Source: Bifidobacterium vansinderenii
GTDB taxonomy: Bacteria > Actinomycetota > Actinomycetes > Actinomycetales > Bifidobacteriaceae
Reading direction: 5' to 3'
Assembly (NCBI RefSeq): GCF_002234915.1
Contig: NZ_NEWD01000012.1
Span: forward strand, 1-45,069
DNA length: 45,069 nt
The position numbers and the translations under genes were made by a program. The notes below the pieces were generated by a model. The model saw only the letters and a list, made by a program, of their open reading frames with translations, had not been told where the DNA came from and made no database searches. Shown here piece by piece: positions 25,801 to 34,009 of the stretch (positions within the stretch are counted from its first letter, which is position 1; each line of letters opens with the position of its first letter).

Positions 25801-26147
25801 CCGGAGATCCAGTTGCCGTAGGAGCCGACGATGACGGGCTTGATGCGGTGGTGACGGTAGAGGAAGTTGTAGTCGTTGACCTTGTCGTAGCCTTCGAGGA
25901 TGCGGCCGCCGAGCTCGGGCAGGATCAGCAGGCGGATGTAGTCGTTCTCCAGGCGGACCACGGTGTACTCGTGATCGGTGAGCTTGTCGCGTTCCACGCC
26001 GAGCGTCACACGGTTCGGGTAGGCGTAGCCGGTGGAACCCTGATGCTGACGGAACTCCGAGTACATGGGCATTTCGTCGGGTGCGGGCGGTTCGTAGGTC
26101 GGGATGATCATCTTCTCGACGCCGGTGACCACAGGATTGTGAGACAT
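22866..26147 (-). CDS. DUF5107 mutarotase-like domain plus TPR repeats, large cytoplasmic protein
   Basis: 1093 residues; ATG 26147 follows AAAGGAG. The first ~440 residues resemble the DUF5107 / galactose-mutarotase-like beta-sandwich (ENDYIRLLILPELGGRILEGYDK...NFLYRHHRIKPV, GGMEFNFPFHHRPGTWMPVDY, YETVVKIDNRTPVKHPFLWYENAGIHVNANYQLFFP). Residues ~470-1090 are TPR-like helical repeats (DEALQYLDRADKVL, AADQWKKVTELKPDFYIGWRNLAIAYFSKFDRREEALELMKKACEVNPKDD, AGARELFEKSLELNPDNLKA). No signal peptide is present. Conserved His, Asp and Glu in the first domain would allow sugar binding or catalysis, but the activity is not established. The neighbours (AraC regulator, sugar transporter, mutarotase) point to glycoside utilisation. 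Confidence 0.8.
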   Translation of the reverse strand: MSHNPVVTGVEKMIIPTYEPPAPDEMPMYSEFRQHQGSTGYAYPNRVTLGVERDKLTDHEYTVVRLENDYIRLLILPELGGRILEGYDKVNDYNFLYRHHRIKPVIVGSYGNWISGGMEFNFPFHHRPGTWMPVDYSIEKLDDGTVIVWCSEAAPSPGQYRLKGTWGVKLRPDVSYYETVVKIDNRTPVKHPFLWYENAGIHVNANYQLFFPQDVGYVHHHYDRHHATFPITKGWYAVENHEEETDISIHKNTLKGNSYFAAPSKYDFFGGYDHDRDCGTVHVADHHVVPGKKQFMWALEDLGDAWNANLTDNDGEHAELMAGAYSDDQPDFTYIAPYEVKTWSQFWYPIHGTKAPTFANIHGVVNLDKANSEVRIAVTKSVADAVLEVSDGENTVLRETITLDPGDYREFDVALPADVYTLRLTAADGTVLMDYTEDKPDVLRIPEDNPGIPTPHELTTAQEIYVAGEHIDQYRDPSFKGRDYYLVALERDPEHLPSLLAMAEDRYNNALYDEALQYLDRADKVLNRFNHNPYDGTYSYLKALCEYGKGQVDAAYETFFKAAWSNNVISPAMTFIAGIDGQRGDWAKMKEHAEQALKKEADHAVCGAYKAIAEIKLGDRETGLAELEGIIARDQLDHLARFAHLYYSGKDLGEFYSILLSNPAQTILDVTFDLLRAGLKEEAVALLEGAKLAGQSTPMTHYTLAFVYDSLGKSEAAASNRKAVSDSPIVDVFPYRLEELPVLKAAVEADPTDYTAAYLYGCLLYNKLQYKAAADQWKKVTELKPDFYIGWRNLAIAYFSKFDRREEALELMKKACEVNPKDDTLVRETNYVAAKLGVDGRERLDWLLANLPDKPSDTLAWEVADAYSNVFEFDKALDVLKNHEFVAAECQETYLTESYTFALCCKGRLLERDGKVEEALECYRNAQIVPANFRAGWWDTQQLYYARWFEAAALQKLGREDEARKAASRLLPFIHSNYSPYMGPETDYYVALAERLLGDNIISRKDMSASVVKWEEDVKNDLDRKPIVTSLHLSFVPDGVTEHKAETVRALAYSRLFFNDKAGARELFEKSLELNPDNLKARFELHLLGALDA

Positions 26148-26242
26148 TGGAAACTCCTTTATTTCGTAGGCGTTGGTTGATGTTTGCGTTGTTCTTGACT
26201 GCGCTGTCACCATCAACGTTATGCGCGAAGCAAAGGCGTTTA

Positions 26243-26270
26243 TTTATAAAAAGTGCTCTGCGATATGCAA
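26243..26270 (-). promoter_or_regulatory. Promoter of the DUF5107/TPR gene
   Basis: On the minus strand TTGCAT and TATAAA are 16 bases apart, about 95 bases before the start codon. The leader between them and the gene is a likely target for the adjacent AraC regulator. Confidence 0.6.
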
Positions 26271-26340
26271 AAAACATCCAGCGAAACGAACAGCGACGAT
26301 GTGCGGAATCGACGACGATCACGCCACGTCATCATCGTCA

Positions 26341-27198
26341 CTATTCGCGTACCGATCGCCGATACTCCAACGGCGTCATGCCCTCCGCCTTGCGAAACGC
26401 CAGACAGAACGCACTGGACGAGGAGAACCCGCACTTCGCGCAGATCCGCTTCAGCGAATCGTCGGTCTTGGCCAACAGCCGCTTCGCTGCGTCCATGCGG
26501 GCGTTGACCAGGAACGCGTGCGGCGTCATCCCCGTCGCCTTGCGGAACTCCTTGATGAAATAGCCGCGACTCATGCACGCCATATCCGCCAGCTCGTCGT
26601 TCGTCAGCGGCTGCGCCAGATTCGCCACGATGAAATCCTGCACGTCATCCATGGCGTACTGATGCTCCGGTTCCTCGATGGGTGACTCCTCCGCCGAGCC
26701 GGCGCATTCGGTGAGGATGTCGGTCAGATACCGCGACATCATCGGCTCCGAAATCCGCTGCCCCTCACGGAAACCGTCACCGATGCGCCGCAGACGGTTC
26801 ACCGCGAACTGCGAGTTGGCGGTGGAGAACACGTTGCCTACACGCTCGCTGATGAAGTCGTAGTACATGCGCGCGGATACGCCGTTGAAGTGGATCCACA
26901 GCACCTCACTGTCGGCCAGCGCCTCGTACGACTGCGGTTCGTAGCAGTCGATCAGCACGAAGTCGCCGGCGCGCGCAACGATGCGATCACGCCCGGGAAT
27001 GTCGATGCCGAACCTGCCCGAGCGGATGAAGAACAGCAGAAAGTTGTCGAGCGGGCCACGGTTGAGCGTGTACCCGGCCACGTATCGGTACGATCCCAGC
27101 CACTCCGGGTAGAGGAACACCTTCGCGCCGGAATTCGACGGATGGTACCGGTAATGCTCGGACTGTTCATTGACCACGTTCCGTTCCGCTGGCTTCAT
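26341..27198 (-). CDS. AraC-family transcriptional regulator
   Basis: 285 residues; ATG 27198 follows GAGGAG. Residues 20-150 form a cupin-like sugar-sensing arm (FLLFFIRSGRFGIDIPGRDRIVARAGDFVLIDCYEPQSYEA). The last ~100 residues hold two helix-turn-helix motifs of the AraC/XylS type (NDELADMACMSRGYFIKEFRKATGMTPHAFLVNARMDAAKRLL, SLKRICAKCGFSSSSAFCLAFRKAEGMTPLEYRR). It lies just upstream of the DUF5107 gene in the same direction and divergent from aldose 1-epimerase, so it probably activates one or both when a sugar is present. Confidence 0.9.
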   Translation of the reverse strand: MKPAERNVVNEQSEHYRYHPSNSGAKVFLYPEWLGSYRYVAGYTLNRGPLDNFLLFFIRSGRFGIDIPGRDRIVARAGDFVLIDCYEPQSYEALADSEVLWIHFNGVSARMYYDFISERVGNVFSTANSQFAVNRLRRIGDGFREGQRISEPMMSRYLTDILTECAGSAEESPIEEPEHQYAMDDVQDFIVANLAQPLTNDELADMACMSRGYFIKEFRKATGMTPHAFLVNARMDAAKRLLAKTDDSLKRICAKCGFSSSSAFCLAFRKAEGMTPLEYRRSVRE

Positions 27199-27345
27199 GA
27201 TGCACTCCTCGTTGAGTCGGTCTGCGGACCCGAGTTGGTCTGCCACGACCGGTGTCATTACGACTGACCGCATTGCGCACTTTTCGATAACGACAGTGCA
27301 CTTTCTATATAGTATGCCGCTCGGCTGTCACCCTAGTCTGGATTC
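27199..27345. promoter_or_regulatory. Divergent promoter region between AraC and galM
   Basis: A good -10, TATAGT, lies at about 27316 for galM, with a short leader that has no clear ribosome site. The stretch TTGCGCACTTTTCGATAACG upstream may hold the -35 and an operator. Boundaries are approximate. Confidence 0.4.
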
Positions 27346-28440
27346 ATGGAGCAATGGCGCACAACAGACGATCATGAATTAGTTACCTCATCGAACGATA
27401 TTCGCGCGGCGACCATTGCCGGGCCGAACGGCATGGCTGCACGCCTTACGAATCATGGCTCCCGACTCATGTCATTGACGATTCCCGACGGCGACGGCAA
27501 GCCGGTGGATGTGGTGCTCGGCAAGGACGATCCGCATGATTACGTTGCGGACGACACGTTGATGGGCGCGATCGTGGGACGCAACGCCAACCGCATTCGG
27601 GGCGCACGGTTCACGCTCGGCGGGCGCGAATACCGGTTGACGGCGAACGAGGGACCGAACAGCAATCACAGTCAGCCGAACGGATACGAGCATCGGAATT
27701 GGACGATTCTCGAGGCCGGCGATTCGTTCGTGCGGTTCGGACTGGACAGCCCCGATATGGATCAGGGATTCCCCGGACGGTTCCGGGTGAGTGTTCGGTA
27801 TGCGCTGGTCGAGTCAGGATTGACGATCACCGTGCGCGGCACGTGCGATGCGACGACCGTGGCCAATCTGACCACGCACACGTATTGGAATCTCAACGGC
27901 GAGGGCAGCGGCGACGTGTTCGGCCACCGATTGCGTATACCGGCCGATCGGTTTTATTCAACCGATGAACAATTCATTCCGCTGGCCGGTCCGGCAGGTC
28001 GCGTGGATGGAACACCCATGGATTTTCGCAGGTCGGTCGGCATCGGGGAACAGCTGCGAATTGGGGCCCTGCGAGACAATCGACAACTTGCCATCGCCCG
28101 CGGCTACAACCACGCGTTTCCGATCGAAGCGACCAAGAACGGAGACGCATATGGCACAGGCGCTGAGGAATGGACAGGGCTAAAACTCATGGCCAAGGCG
28201 GTCGGCGAGCGCAGTGGCATCCGCATGGCGATGTACTCGGATGCGCCGGCGGTGCTGCTGTACACGGCTGGGTTTCTGGACGATGTGCCTGGCAAGAACG
28301 GTCACCGATATGGCCCGTCCGCGGGACTGTGTCTGGAACCGGGATTCGTGCCGAACGCCATCAACCGCACGGACTGCGAGCGTCCCGTATTGCCCGCCGG
28401 CAAGGAATACCAGCTCACCGTCCTCTACCGCTTCGGCTAG
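27346..28440 (+). CDS. galM: Aldose 1-epimerase (mutarotase)
   Basis: A 364-residue cytoplasmic enzyme that interconverts the alpha and beta anomers of hexoses such as galactose. Family signatures are present: VGRNANRIRGARFTLGGREYRLTANEGPNSNHSQPNGYEHRNW near residues 77-119 (catalytic-site His and Asn), TTHTYWNLNGEGSGD with the catalytic His, FPIEA near the C-terminal third, and LCLEPGFVPNAIN with the catalytic base Glu. The ATG at 27346 has only a weak GGA upstream. It is divergent from the AraC regulator and belongs to the same sugar-use region as the MFS porter and GH31 genes. Confidence 0.9.
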   Translation: MEQWRTTDDHELVTSSNDIRAATIAGPNGMAARLTNHGSRLMSLTIPDGDGKPVDVVLGKDDPHDYVADDTLMGAIVGRNANRIRGARFTLGGREYRLTANEGPNSNHSQPNGYEHRNWTILEAGDSFVRFGLDSPDMDQGFPGRFRVSVRYALVESGLTITVRGTCDATTVANLTTHTYWNLNGEGSGDVFGHRLRIPADRFYSTDEQFIPLAGPAGRVDGTPMDFRRSVGIGEQLRIGALRDNRQLAIARGYNHAFPIEATKNGDAYGTGAEEWTGLKLMAKAVGERSGIRMAMYSDAPAVLLYTAGFLDDVPGKNGHRYGPSAGLCLEPGFVPNAINRTDCERPVLPAGKEYQLTVLYRFG

Positions 28441-28451
28441 AGCCCTTTTGG

Positions 28452-28666
28452 CTTCCCCTTGAGGGGAAGCTGTCGGCGCAGCCGACTGATGAGGTGATTG
28501 CGACGAAGTCGCAAAAACACAACATCGCCGAAGGCGATTCAAAACTCCGCCGGGCTCCGGCACGGGGATTGGAATCGCCTTCGGCGATGTTTTTATTGCG
28601 GCTGACGCCGCTTCCACCTCATCCGTCCGGCTGCGCCGGACACCTTCCCCTCTCAAGGGGAAGGGG
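28452..28666. repeat. Type C composite palindrome, copy 2
   Basis: It has the same nested arms as the copy at 20902: outer TTCCCCTTGAGGGGAAG, then GATGAGGTG/CACCTCATC, and an inner ACATCGCCGAAGGCGATTC hairpin followed on the plus strand by TTTTT. It lies between the convergent genes galM and the HAD phosphatase and probably works as a terminator for galM. Confidence 0.8.
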
Positions 28667-28701
28667 GAGAAGAGGAGGCAAGGAAGGCGCAATAGCGACG
28701 A

Positions 28702-29433
28702 CTACTTGCCGGACTTGAGGCGGAGGGTCACCAGGTCTCGGAACATCTGCGGGGTCACGCCGTCCCAGGTCTCGATGGAGGCAAACTGGGGACCGTTCTT
28801 CGACGGCGGATTGTCGGAATGGATGTAGCCGGTCAGCGCGATCGTGGTGGCGCCGGAACGGGCCGCGGACTCCAGACCCACCGCGGAATCCTCAAGCGCG
28901 ATGCACTCGCGGATCTCGTCGCCCTTGATGCCGAGTTTGGCGGCCGCGGCCAGGAACGGCGCGGGATTCGGCTTCTTCTCCTTCACGTCGTCGCCGCACA
29001 CATACGCGGCGAACACGCCTTCGGGGGCCTGCGCGATGGCCGACTCCGCCATGGCGCGCGGCGATGCGGTGACGAGCACACTGGGAATGCCGGCGTCACG
29101 CACGGCGACCAGCACGTCGAGCACGCCCGGCATCCACGGCATCTGCTCCATCTCACGCTTGGCCACGAAGTCGATGAGTCCCGCACCCAGCTCCTCCACG
29201 CCGAGCTTGGTGCCGCGGTCGATCATCATCTGCGCCACCTTGGGCACGGGTGTGCCGGTGACCTTCCAACCCATCTCCTCCGACCAGTCGCCGCCATACT
29301 GTTCGGCGAACCACAGCTCGGCCTCATGCCAGATCGGTTCGGAGTCGATGAGCGTGCCGTCCATGTCCCAGAACGCCGCGCGCGGCAGCTTGGCAGCGGT
29401 CGTTGTCGTCTTCGATGCAGTCGCTTTCGTCAT
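28702..29433 (-). CDS. HAD-superfamily phosphatase (beta-phosphoglucomutase-like group)
   Basis: 243 residues from ATG 29433. All HAD motifs are visible: motif I WDMDGTLIDSEP (nucleophile Asp and acid/base Asp), motif II VTASPR, motif III Lys in KEKKPNPAPF, and motif IV ALEDSAVGLESA. The helical cap between motifs I and II (IWHEAELWFAEQYGGDWSEEMGWKVTGTPV...) places it with the phosphoglycolate phosphatase / beta-phosphoglucomutase group. It could dephosphorylate sugar phosphates; the substrate is not known. The ribosome site GGAG is only 2 bases from the ATG, so initiation may be weak. It converges on galM. Confidence 0.85.
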   Translation of the reverse strand: MTKATASKTTTTAAKLPRAAFWDMDGTLIDSEPIWHEAELWFAEQYGGDWSEEMGWKVTGTPVPKVAQMMIDRGTKLGVEELGAGLIDFVAKREMEQMPWMPGVLDVLVAVRDAGIPSVLVTASPRAMAESAIAQAPEGVFAAYVCGDDVKEKKPNPAPFLAAAAKLGIKGDEIRECIALEDSAVGLESAARSGATTIALTGYIHSDNPPSKNGPQFASIETWDGVTPQMFRDLVTLRLKSGK

Positions 29434-29493
29434 GACTCCAACTTTACGGAGGCCCGTGGTCCGGTTCGCTGGAAGACTCGCGTGGCAGGGATG

Positions 29494-29598
29494 CGAGTTT
29501 TGTGGTTTTGTTCCGGAATCCACGTCCCTTTTCCGTCGAAAACCGCCAGAATCGATTCGATTAGGCCGGTATGACGGCAACGAAAACCACAAAACTCG
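29494..29598. repeat. Perfect 16-base inverted repeat between divergent genes
   Basis: CGAGTTTTGTGGTTTT at 29494-29509 and AAAACCACAAAACTCG at 29583-29598 are exact reverse complements, 73 bases apart. They flank the region between the HAD gene and the DUF5067 gene and could be a paired operator or the ends of a lost insertion. Confidence 0.6.
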
Positions 29599-29656
29599 AC
29601 GTCTCCGCCGGTAGACTGGAAGCGGAAGCCGAGAACAGCGAGCAAAGGGGTTCGTG

Positions 29657-31162
29657 ATGGGCAGACGGGACAGGGGAAACAGCGGTTCCGATGGGTTTGG
29701 GAGCAGCGGCGACGGATATGTTTCGCCGTTTTCCGACGACGGATACGTGAGTCATGACGATGGGGACGCCAATGCCGACGCCAATTATGTGAATTACAGC
29801 GACGACACTGGGCAGAACGCCAGACAGAACCCCGCACACAGTACCGTGCATAATGATCGCCGTGGCGGAACGAACGATGGGCAGACACGGTCGTCCTCTC
29901 GCGTCGACGGAAGATACGAAACTCCCCCGTCCTCCGCGCCAAAGCAGACACCCCTGCCGGATCCCGTCGGCAACGTATTCAACGGCGAATCCGATGATTC
30001 CGGTTCCCGCAGTTCGAACGACACCTCATCCGCCAAACGCAGCCCCACACGGTTCATCCCCGCGCTCATCATCATGGCGATCGCGTTCGCCCCCGGATTC
30101 ATCAGCAGCATCACCGACAACCATTCGTCAGACAGCTCGTCCGGTTCCTCCCAGACCACGGAGGCCGTGGACAACACCACCTACAAGACGCTCGACATCA
30201 GCGGCGAACTCAAATACTACGAAAGCTCGGGTAGCACCGGCAAGACGCTGGCCGGCAAGTTCGCCATCGTCGGCGCGCAGCGCGGGCCGTCCGACTGCAA
30301 TGGTCAGCCCACCATGCTCGTGACCTACCAGTTCACGAACCTGTCCAAGGAGATCACCAGCGCACAGGACTACCTCTCCTACAGCGTGTACCACCAGGGC
30401 ATGGGCCTGCGGCAGATCGGCTGCTTCGCCAAAAGCAACCCGGACGGCTACAACATGAGGGACATCTCCAAGGACGTGCAGCCCAAGGCCACGCACGAGT
30501 TCAAGGTCGCCTACGAGATGCCCGATCAGGCCGTGCGCACATTCCAATCGCAGAACACCGGACAGGACATCACGCAGATCGATCAGGATCTCACATACGA
30601 TGTGCGGATCAGCAACTACTCACGTAATCTGCCCACGTCGATCGGCGCCACGATCACGCTGCCGCAGGACGCGAACGATTTCAATCCCACCGACGTGACC
30701 AAGCCGCGCACGATCGAGACGTCGTCCGCAACCGGCGATTTCAAGAACGGACTGCAGCGGATCATCGGCAACTCGTACGTGTATAGCGACGTGTTGGGCG
30801 CGAACAAGCAGATCGACGTCAAGGCAGTGAGCGCCAAGCGCGGGCCGGACACGTACGACGGCCGGCACACGGTGATCGTGACCTATCAGTGGATCAACCA
30901 CACGAAGATCCCACTCACGTTCAACGACGCCATGACCGAGACCGCGTACCAGAACGGCGTGGAACTGGAGAAGACCGTGTTCTCCGACCCGACCGACACG
31001 TATTCGGTGGCCACGCGCGACGCTCCCGTGATGCCGGACGTGCCCACGACCACCACGATCGCATACGAGCTGCGCGACGACACGAGCCAGGTGAGCGTGG
31101 ACGTGCAGGGCTACGCGAACTCCGACGGCGGCAAAGCCAGCTGGAAACTGAATCTGGAATAG
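29657..31162 (+). CDS. Single-pass membrane protein with two DUF5067-like domains
   Basis: 501 residues; ATG 29657 lies 6 bases after AAAGGGG. Residues 1-130 are a disordered cytoplasmic region rich in Ser, Asp, Gly and Asn. One membrane segment follows (FIPALIIMAIAFAPGFISSI, about 132-152), so the rest should be outside the cell. Two related beta-sandwich domains are present, at about 175-300 and 360-495. Both contain an A-x-RGP start, a V-TYQ(F/W)-N strand, an (A/V)YQ(N/H)G segment and a final (A/I)AYE(M/L) strand, the DUF5067 pattern found in Firmicute and actinobacterial surface proteins. No enzymatic residues are evident. The role is unknown; binding at the cell surface is possible. Confidence 0.75.
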   Translation: MGRRDRGNSGSDGFGSSGDGYVSPFSDDGYVSHDDGDANADANYVNYSDDTGQNARQNPAHSTVHNDRRGGTNDGQTRSSSRVDGRYETPPSSAPKQTPLPDPVGNVFNGESDDSGSRSSNDTSSAKRSPTRFIPALIIMAIAFAPGFISSITDNHSSDSSSGSSQTTEAVDNTTYKTLDISGELKYYESSGSTGKTLAGKFAIVGAQRGPSDCNGQPTMLVTYQFTNLSKEITSAQDYLSYSVYHQGMGLRQIGCFAKSNPDGYNMRDISKDVQPKATHEFKVAYEMPDQAVRTFQSQNTGQDITQIDQDLTYDVRISNYSRNLPTSIGATITLPQDANDFNPTDVTKPRTIETSSATGDFKNGLQRIIGNSYVYSDVLGANKQIDVKAVSAKRGPDTYDGRHTVIVTYQWINHTKIPLTFNDAMTETAYQNGVELEKTVFSDPTDTYSVATRDAPVMPDVPTTTTIAYELRDDTSQVSVDVQGYANSDGGKASWKLNLE

Positions 31163-31176
31163 CCTCAACCCCTTCG

Positions 31177-31231
31177 TTCTCCCTCCGAGGGAGGGAGATG
31201 TCATGGCGCATGCCATGACAGAGGGAGGGAT
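31177..31231. repeat. Intergenic palindromic repeat, type B
   Basis: CTCCCTCCGAGGGAGGGAG followed by the hairpin TGTCATGGCGCATGCCATGACA, just after the DUF5067 gene. It may serve as a 3' hairpin for that gene. Confidence 0.7.
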
Positions 31232-31254
31232 CCGGAACCAGAAGGGCCCATGGC

Positions 31255-31446
31255 CCCCTCCCTCAGTCACGCTACGCGTGCCAGCGTCCCGCAAGAATGG
31301 ACAGCCTATGGCCGGCTATATCGTCTGTTCGCCTGTCGGCTCACCTGAGTCCTAAAACGCCGCTGGCGTTTCCCTGACGGACTCAGCCTCCCTAGGAGGG
31401 AACACAACGGGGATGAGCGTGCCAGCGTCCTGCAAGAATGGACGGC
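31255..31446. repeat. Type A repeat with module M, plus a module remnant
   Basis: A type A start (CCCTCCCTCAGTCACGC) is interrupted by module M (GTCCCGCAAGAATGG...GACGGACTCAGCC) and ends TCCCTAGGAGGGAACAC at 31410. A short remnant, GCCAGCGTCCTGCAAGAATG, follows and runs to the end of the aarF-like gene. Confidence 0.7.
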
Positions 31447-33441
31447 CTACTGCCGGCGCTTGGGGCGGTTCTTGCGGAAGATGTCGATCACGATCCACAG
31501 CGACAGCACGAACGCCACCACGTATCCCAGGAATCCGATGACCGGAATGCCGAACACGACCGGCTTCATGCCCGCGTAATACACGATCGACGAGCCGACG
31601 AACAGACCTACCACGATCAACGCCATGGTCAGACGGTCCACCATGTAGCTCATCTGTCGAATCGGCTCCTCCGACCCGACCATTTCCACGTTTGCCTTGA
31701 TCTGCCCGCGCGTGAGCATACGCATCGCCGTACGCGACTCGGACAGCGCGCCCAACGCGCCGTGAATCGCCTTCTGCCCCTCGATGCCGAGCGTCTTCAC
31801 CTCCTCCTTGGCGGCGGAACGCAGACCCTTCGTGTTCGCGATGTGCGCGGTGATGATCGCGATCATGTCGGTCTCGGGTAGGAACTCGTCGAGCACGCCC
31901 TCGAGCGTCACCAGGCCGCGCGCCACCGTGGTCACGATGCCCGGCAGCTCCACGTGATGCTTGCGCGACAACTGCACCAACGCGTTCACGAACGCACCGA
32001 TGTCGAGATCCTGAAGGCTCACCGTACCGAAGTCCTGCACGATCGCGTCGAGATCGCTCAGCAGTCCCGGATAGTTCACCTCGGACGTGTCGGTGGGGCC
32101 GGCGAACCGCAGGAACGCCTCGGCCAATGCGGGCGAATCCTGCTTGCCCACGGCGAAGATGATGTCCTGCAGAATCGACCGCGTACGCGCGGACAGGCGG
32201 CCGGTCATGCCGAGGTCGATCATCACGATCTGCCCGTCGTGGATGATGATGTTGCCCGGATGCGGGTCGGCGTGGAAGAAGCCCTCGTCGAGCACCTGCG
32301 CCGCGTAGTTGTCGACGAGCTTGTTGCCGATCTCCTCCAGCGAGTAGCCGGCCTCCACCAGACGATCGGGATGCGAGACGGAAATGCCCTCCACGTAGTC
32401 CATCACCACCACGTGCTCGGTGCACAGATGGATGTACGGCTTGGGGCAGTCCATGTACTTGTAGTCCTTGGCGAATTCGCGGAAATCCACCAGATTACGC
32501 GCCTCGATGAGGAAGTTCGTTTCGGACTGGAAGCTCTCCCACAGCTCCTCGATCACGCCGTTGAGATCGACGATCTGCGCGGACTTGACGAATTTCGTAG
32601 CGTATTTCGACACCGATCGCATGATGTCGATGTCCTGCGCCATGGTCTCGCGCACGCCCGGACGCTGCACCTTGACGGCCACGTCCTCGCCGGTGACGAG
32701 TCGGGCGCGATGTACCTGGGCGAGCGACGCCGAGCCAAGCGGCGTGCGGTCGATCGATTCGAAGATCTCGTCGACGGGCCGGCCGTATTCGCGCGAGAGT
32801 GTGTCGAGCACGGTCTCGTAGGGCATGGGGTCGGCGTCGGCGCGCAGTTTGGCGAGTTCGTCGCAGAACTCCTGCGGCAGGATCTCGCTTCGCATGGAGA
32901 GGTTCTGACCGACTTTGACGAACGTGGGACCGAGCGCCTCGAACATGAGGCGCATCTTGACCGGCGTGAGGCCGTGGAAGATGTCGAACTGCCGGGCGAT
33001 GCCGAAGATCTCGCGGATGCGGTGGATACGGCCCTTGCGTGTGAGATGGTACTGCTGCGCGAACGTGGGCTCGTTGCTGCCGAACAGGCCGATCGTGCGT
33101 TCATGACCGGCGGCGTCGGTGAGATTGTCCTCCTCTTCGGTGACCGGGGTGCCGGAGATCGCGTCGAGTACCTGTTCGTCGGTGATCAGCGGATCGTTGG
33201 GGGCGTCGGTGACGGGGGCGGTGAATCTGGGGAGTTTGGGGCGCTTGCGCTCGGATGATGATGCGGTGGCGGCGTTGGTGTTGGTCGACATGGTGTCGGG
33301 GTTGCGTGTGACGTCGGGGTTTTGTGTGACGTCCTGTGCGGTCTGTGATGTGGACGACTGGTTCAGCCGCGACCGCTGCTGACGGCGCGGGCTGTGCTTC
33401 TTCCGCTGATTGTGCTGATTCGCGTGCGCCTTGTGTGCCAT
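31447..33441 (-). CDS. AarF/ABC1/UbiB-type atypical kinase
   Basis: 664 residues. A disordered, basic and Ser/Thr-rich N-terminus (about 1-120) precedes the ABC1 domain. The family's KxGQ motif is at FVKVGQNLSMRSEILP, the Ala-rich loop at GSASLAQVHRA, the Lys in VAVKVQRPG, the catalytic loop at FHADPHPGNIII, and the metal-binding DLG at MIDLGMTGRLS. Two membrane segments end the protein (MALIVVGLFVGSSIVYYAG, VVAFVLSLWIVIDIF). Known relatives support quinone or isoprenoid lipid biosynthesis and bind ATP without typical protein-kinase activity. Bifidobacteria are not known to make ubiquinone, so another lipid role is likely. The start is at 33441 after a weak GGTG; a downstream Met (33291) has none. 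Confidence 0.85.
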   Translation of the reverse strand: MAHKAHANQHNQRKKHSPRRQQRSRLNQSSTSQTAQDVTQNPDVTRNPDTMSTNTNAATASSSERKRPKLPRFTAPVTDAPNDPLITDEQVLDAISGTPVTEEEDNLTDAAGHERTIGLFGSNEPTFAQQYHLTRKGRIHRIREIFGIARQFDIFHGLTPVKMRLMFEALGPTFVKVGQNLSMRSEILPQEFCDELAKLRADADPMPYETVLDTLSREYGRPVDEIFESIDRTPLGSASLAQVHRARLVTGEDVAVKVQRPGVRETMAQDIDIMRSVSKYATKFVKSAQIVDLNGVIEELWESFQSETNFLIEARNLVDFREFAKDYKYMDCPKPYIHLCTEHVVVMDYVEGISVSHPDRLVEAGYSLEEIGNKLVDNYAAQVLDEGFFHADPHPGNIIIHDGQIVMIDLGMTGRLSARTRSILQDIIFAVGKQDSPALAEAFLRFAGPTDTSEVNYPGLLSDLDAIVQDFGTVSLQDLDIGAFVNALVQLSRKHHVELPGIVTTVARGLVTLEGVLDEFLPETDMIAIITAHIANTKGLRSAAKEEVKTLGIEGQKAIHGALGALSESRTAMRMLTRGQIKANVEMVGSEEPIRQMSYMVDRLTMALIVVGLFVGSSIVYYAGMKPVVFGIPVIGFLGYVVAFVLSLWIVIDIFRKNRPKRRQ

Positions 33442-33541
33442 AGTTCACCAATGATAGTTCGCGGTTGTGGCGAGAGGGCCGGGCGGCCACGGGCAGGTCC
33501 GTTCTTGCGGAACGCTGGCCGGCAAGATCGGCCATCCCAAC

Positions 33542-33968
33542 GTGCTCCCTCCTAGGGAGGGAGCTGGACGACGAAGTCGGACTGAGGGAGGGATTGCGAG
33601 CCTTCCCGGTTCTGGATCCCTCCCTCTGTCATGGCGTGCGCCATGACATCTCCCTCCCCCGGAGGGAGAACGCAGGGCTGGAATCCGTGTGCTCCCTCCT
33701 AGGGAGGCTGAGTCCGTTAAGAGAAAACGCCAGCGGCGTTTTTAGGACTCGGGTGAGCCGACAGACGAACCGGAAGGAAGGCCGGCCGCAGGCCGTCCAT
33801 TCTTGCGGGACGCTGGCACGCTCATTCCCGTCGTGCTCCCTCCTAGGGAGGGAGCTGGACGACGAAGTCGGACTGAGGGAGGGATTGCGGGCCTTTCGGA
33901 GGCTGGATCCCTCCCTCTGTCATGGCGTGCGCCATGACATCTCCCTCCCATGGAGGGAGAACGCAGGG
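33542..33968. repeat. Array of palindromic repeats: A, B, A with module M, A, B
   Basis: Five elements stand in a row: type A (33542-33594), type B (33616-33675), a type A end carrying module M in reverse (33688-33820), type A (33832-33885) and type B (33907-33968). All are in the opposite orientation to the copy at 31255. The A-B pair occurs twice with nearly identical spacers (GGATTGCG...GGATCC), so the array looks like a duplication. The gap holds no gene. Confidence 0.75.
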
Positions 33969-34009
33969 CTGGAACCGGTGTGCTTCGATAGACTCCGAAC
34001 CTTTTATCC

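Noticed and set aside
22890-26180. A 1096-codon open frame on the plus strand opposite the DUF5107/TPR gene
   Set aside because: It is the antisense shadow of a GC-rich gene: no ribosome site, no domain, and the opposite strand has clear family motifs and a perfect AAAGGAG start.
33542-33968. Regularly spaced repeats resembling a CRISPR array
   Set aside because: Units are palindromic mosaics of unequal length with repeated spacers, and no cas genes are present.
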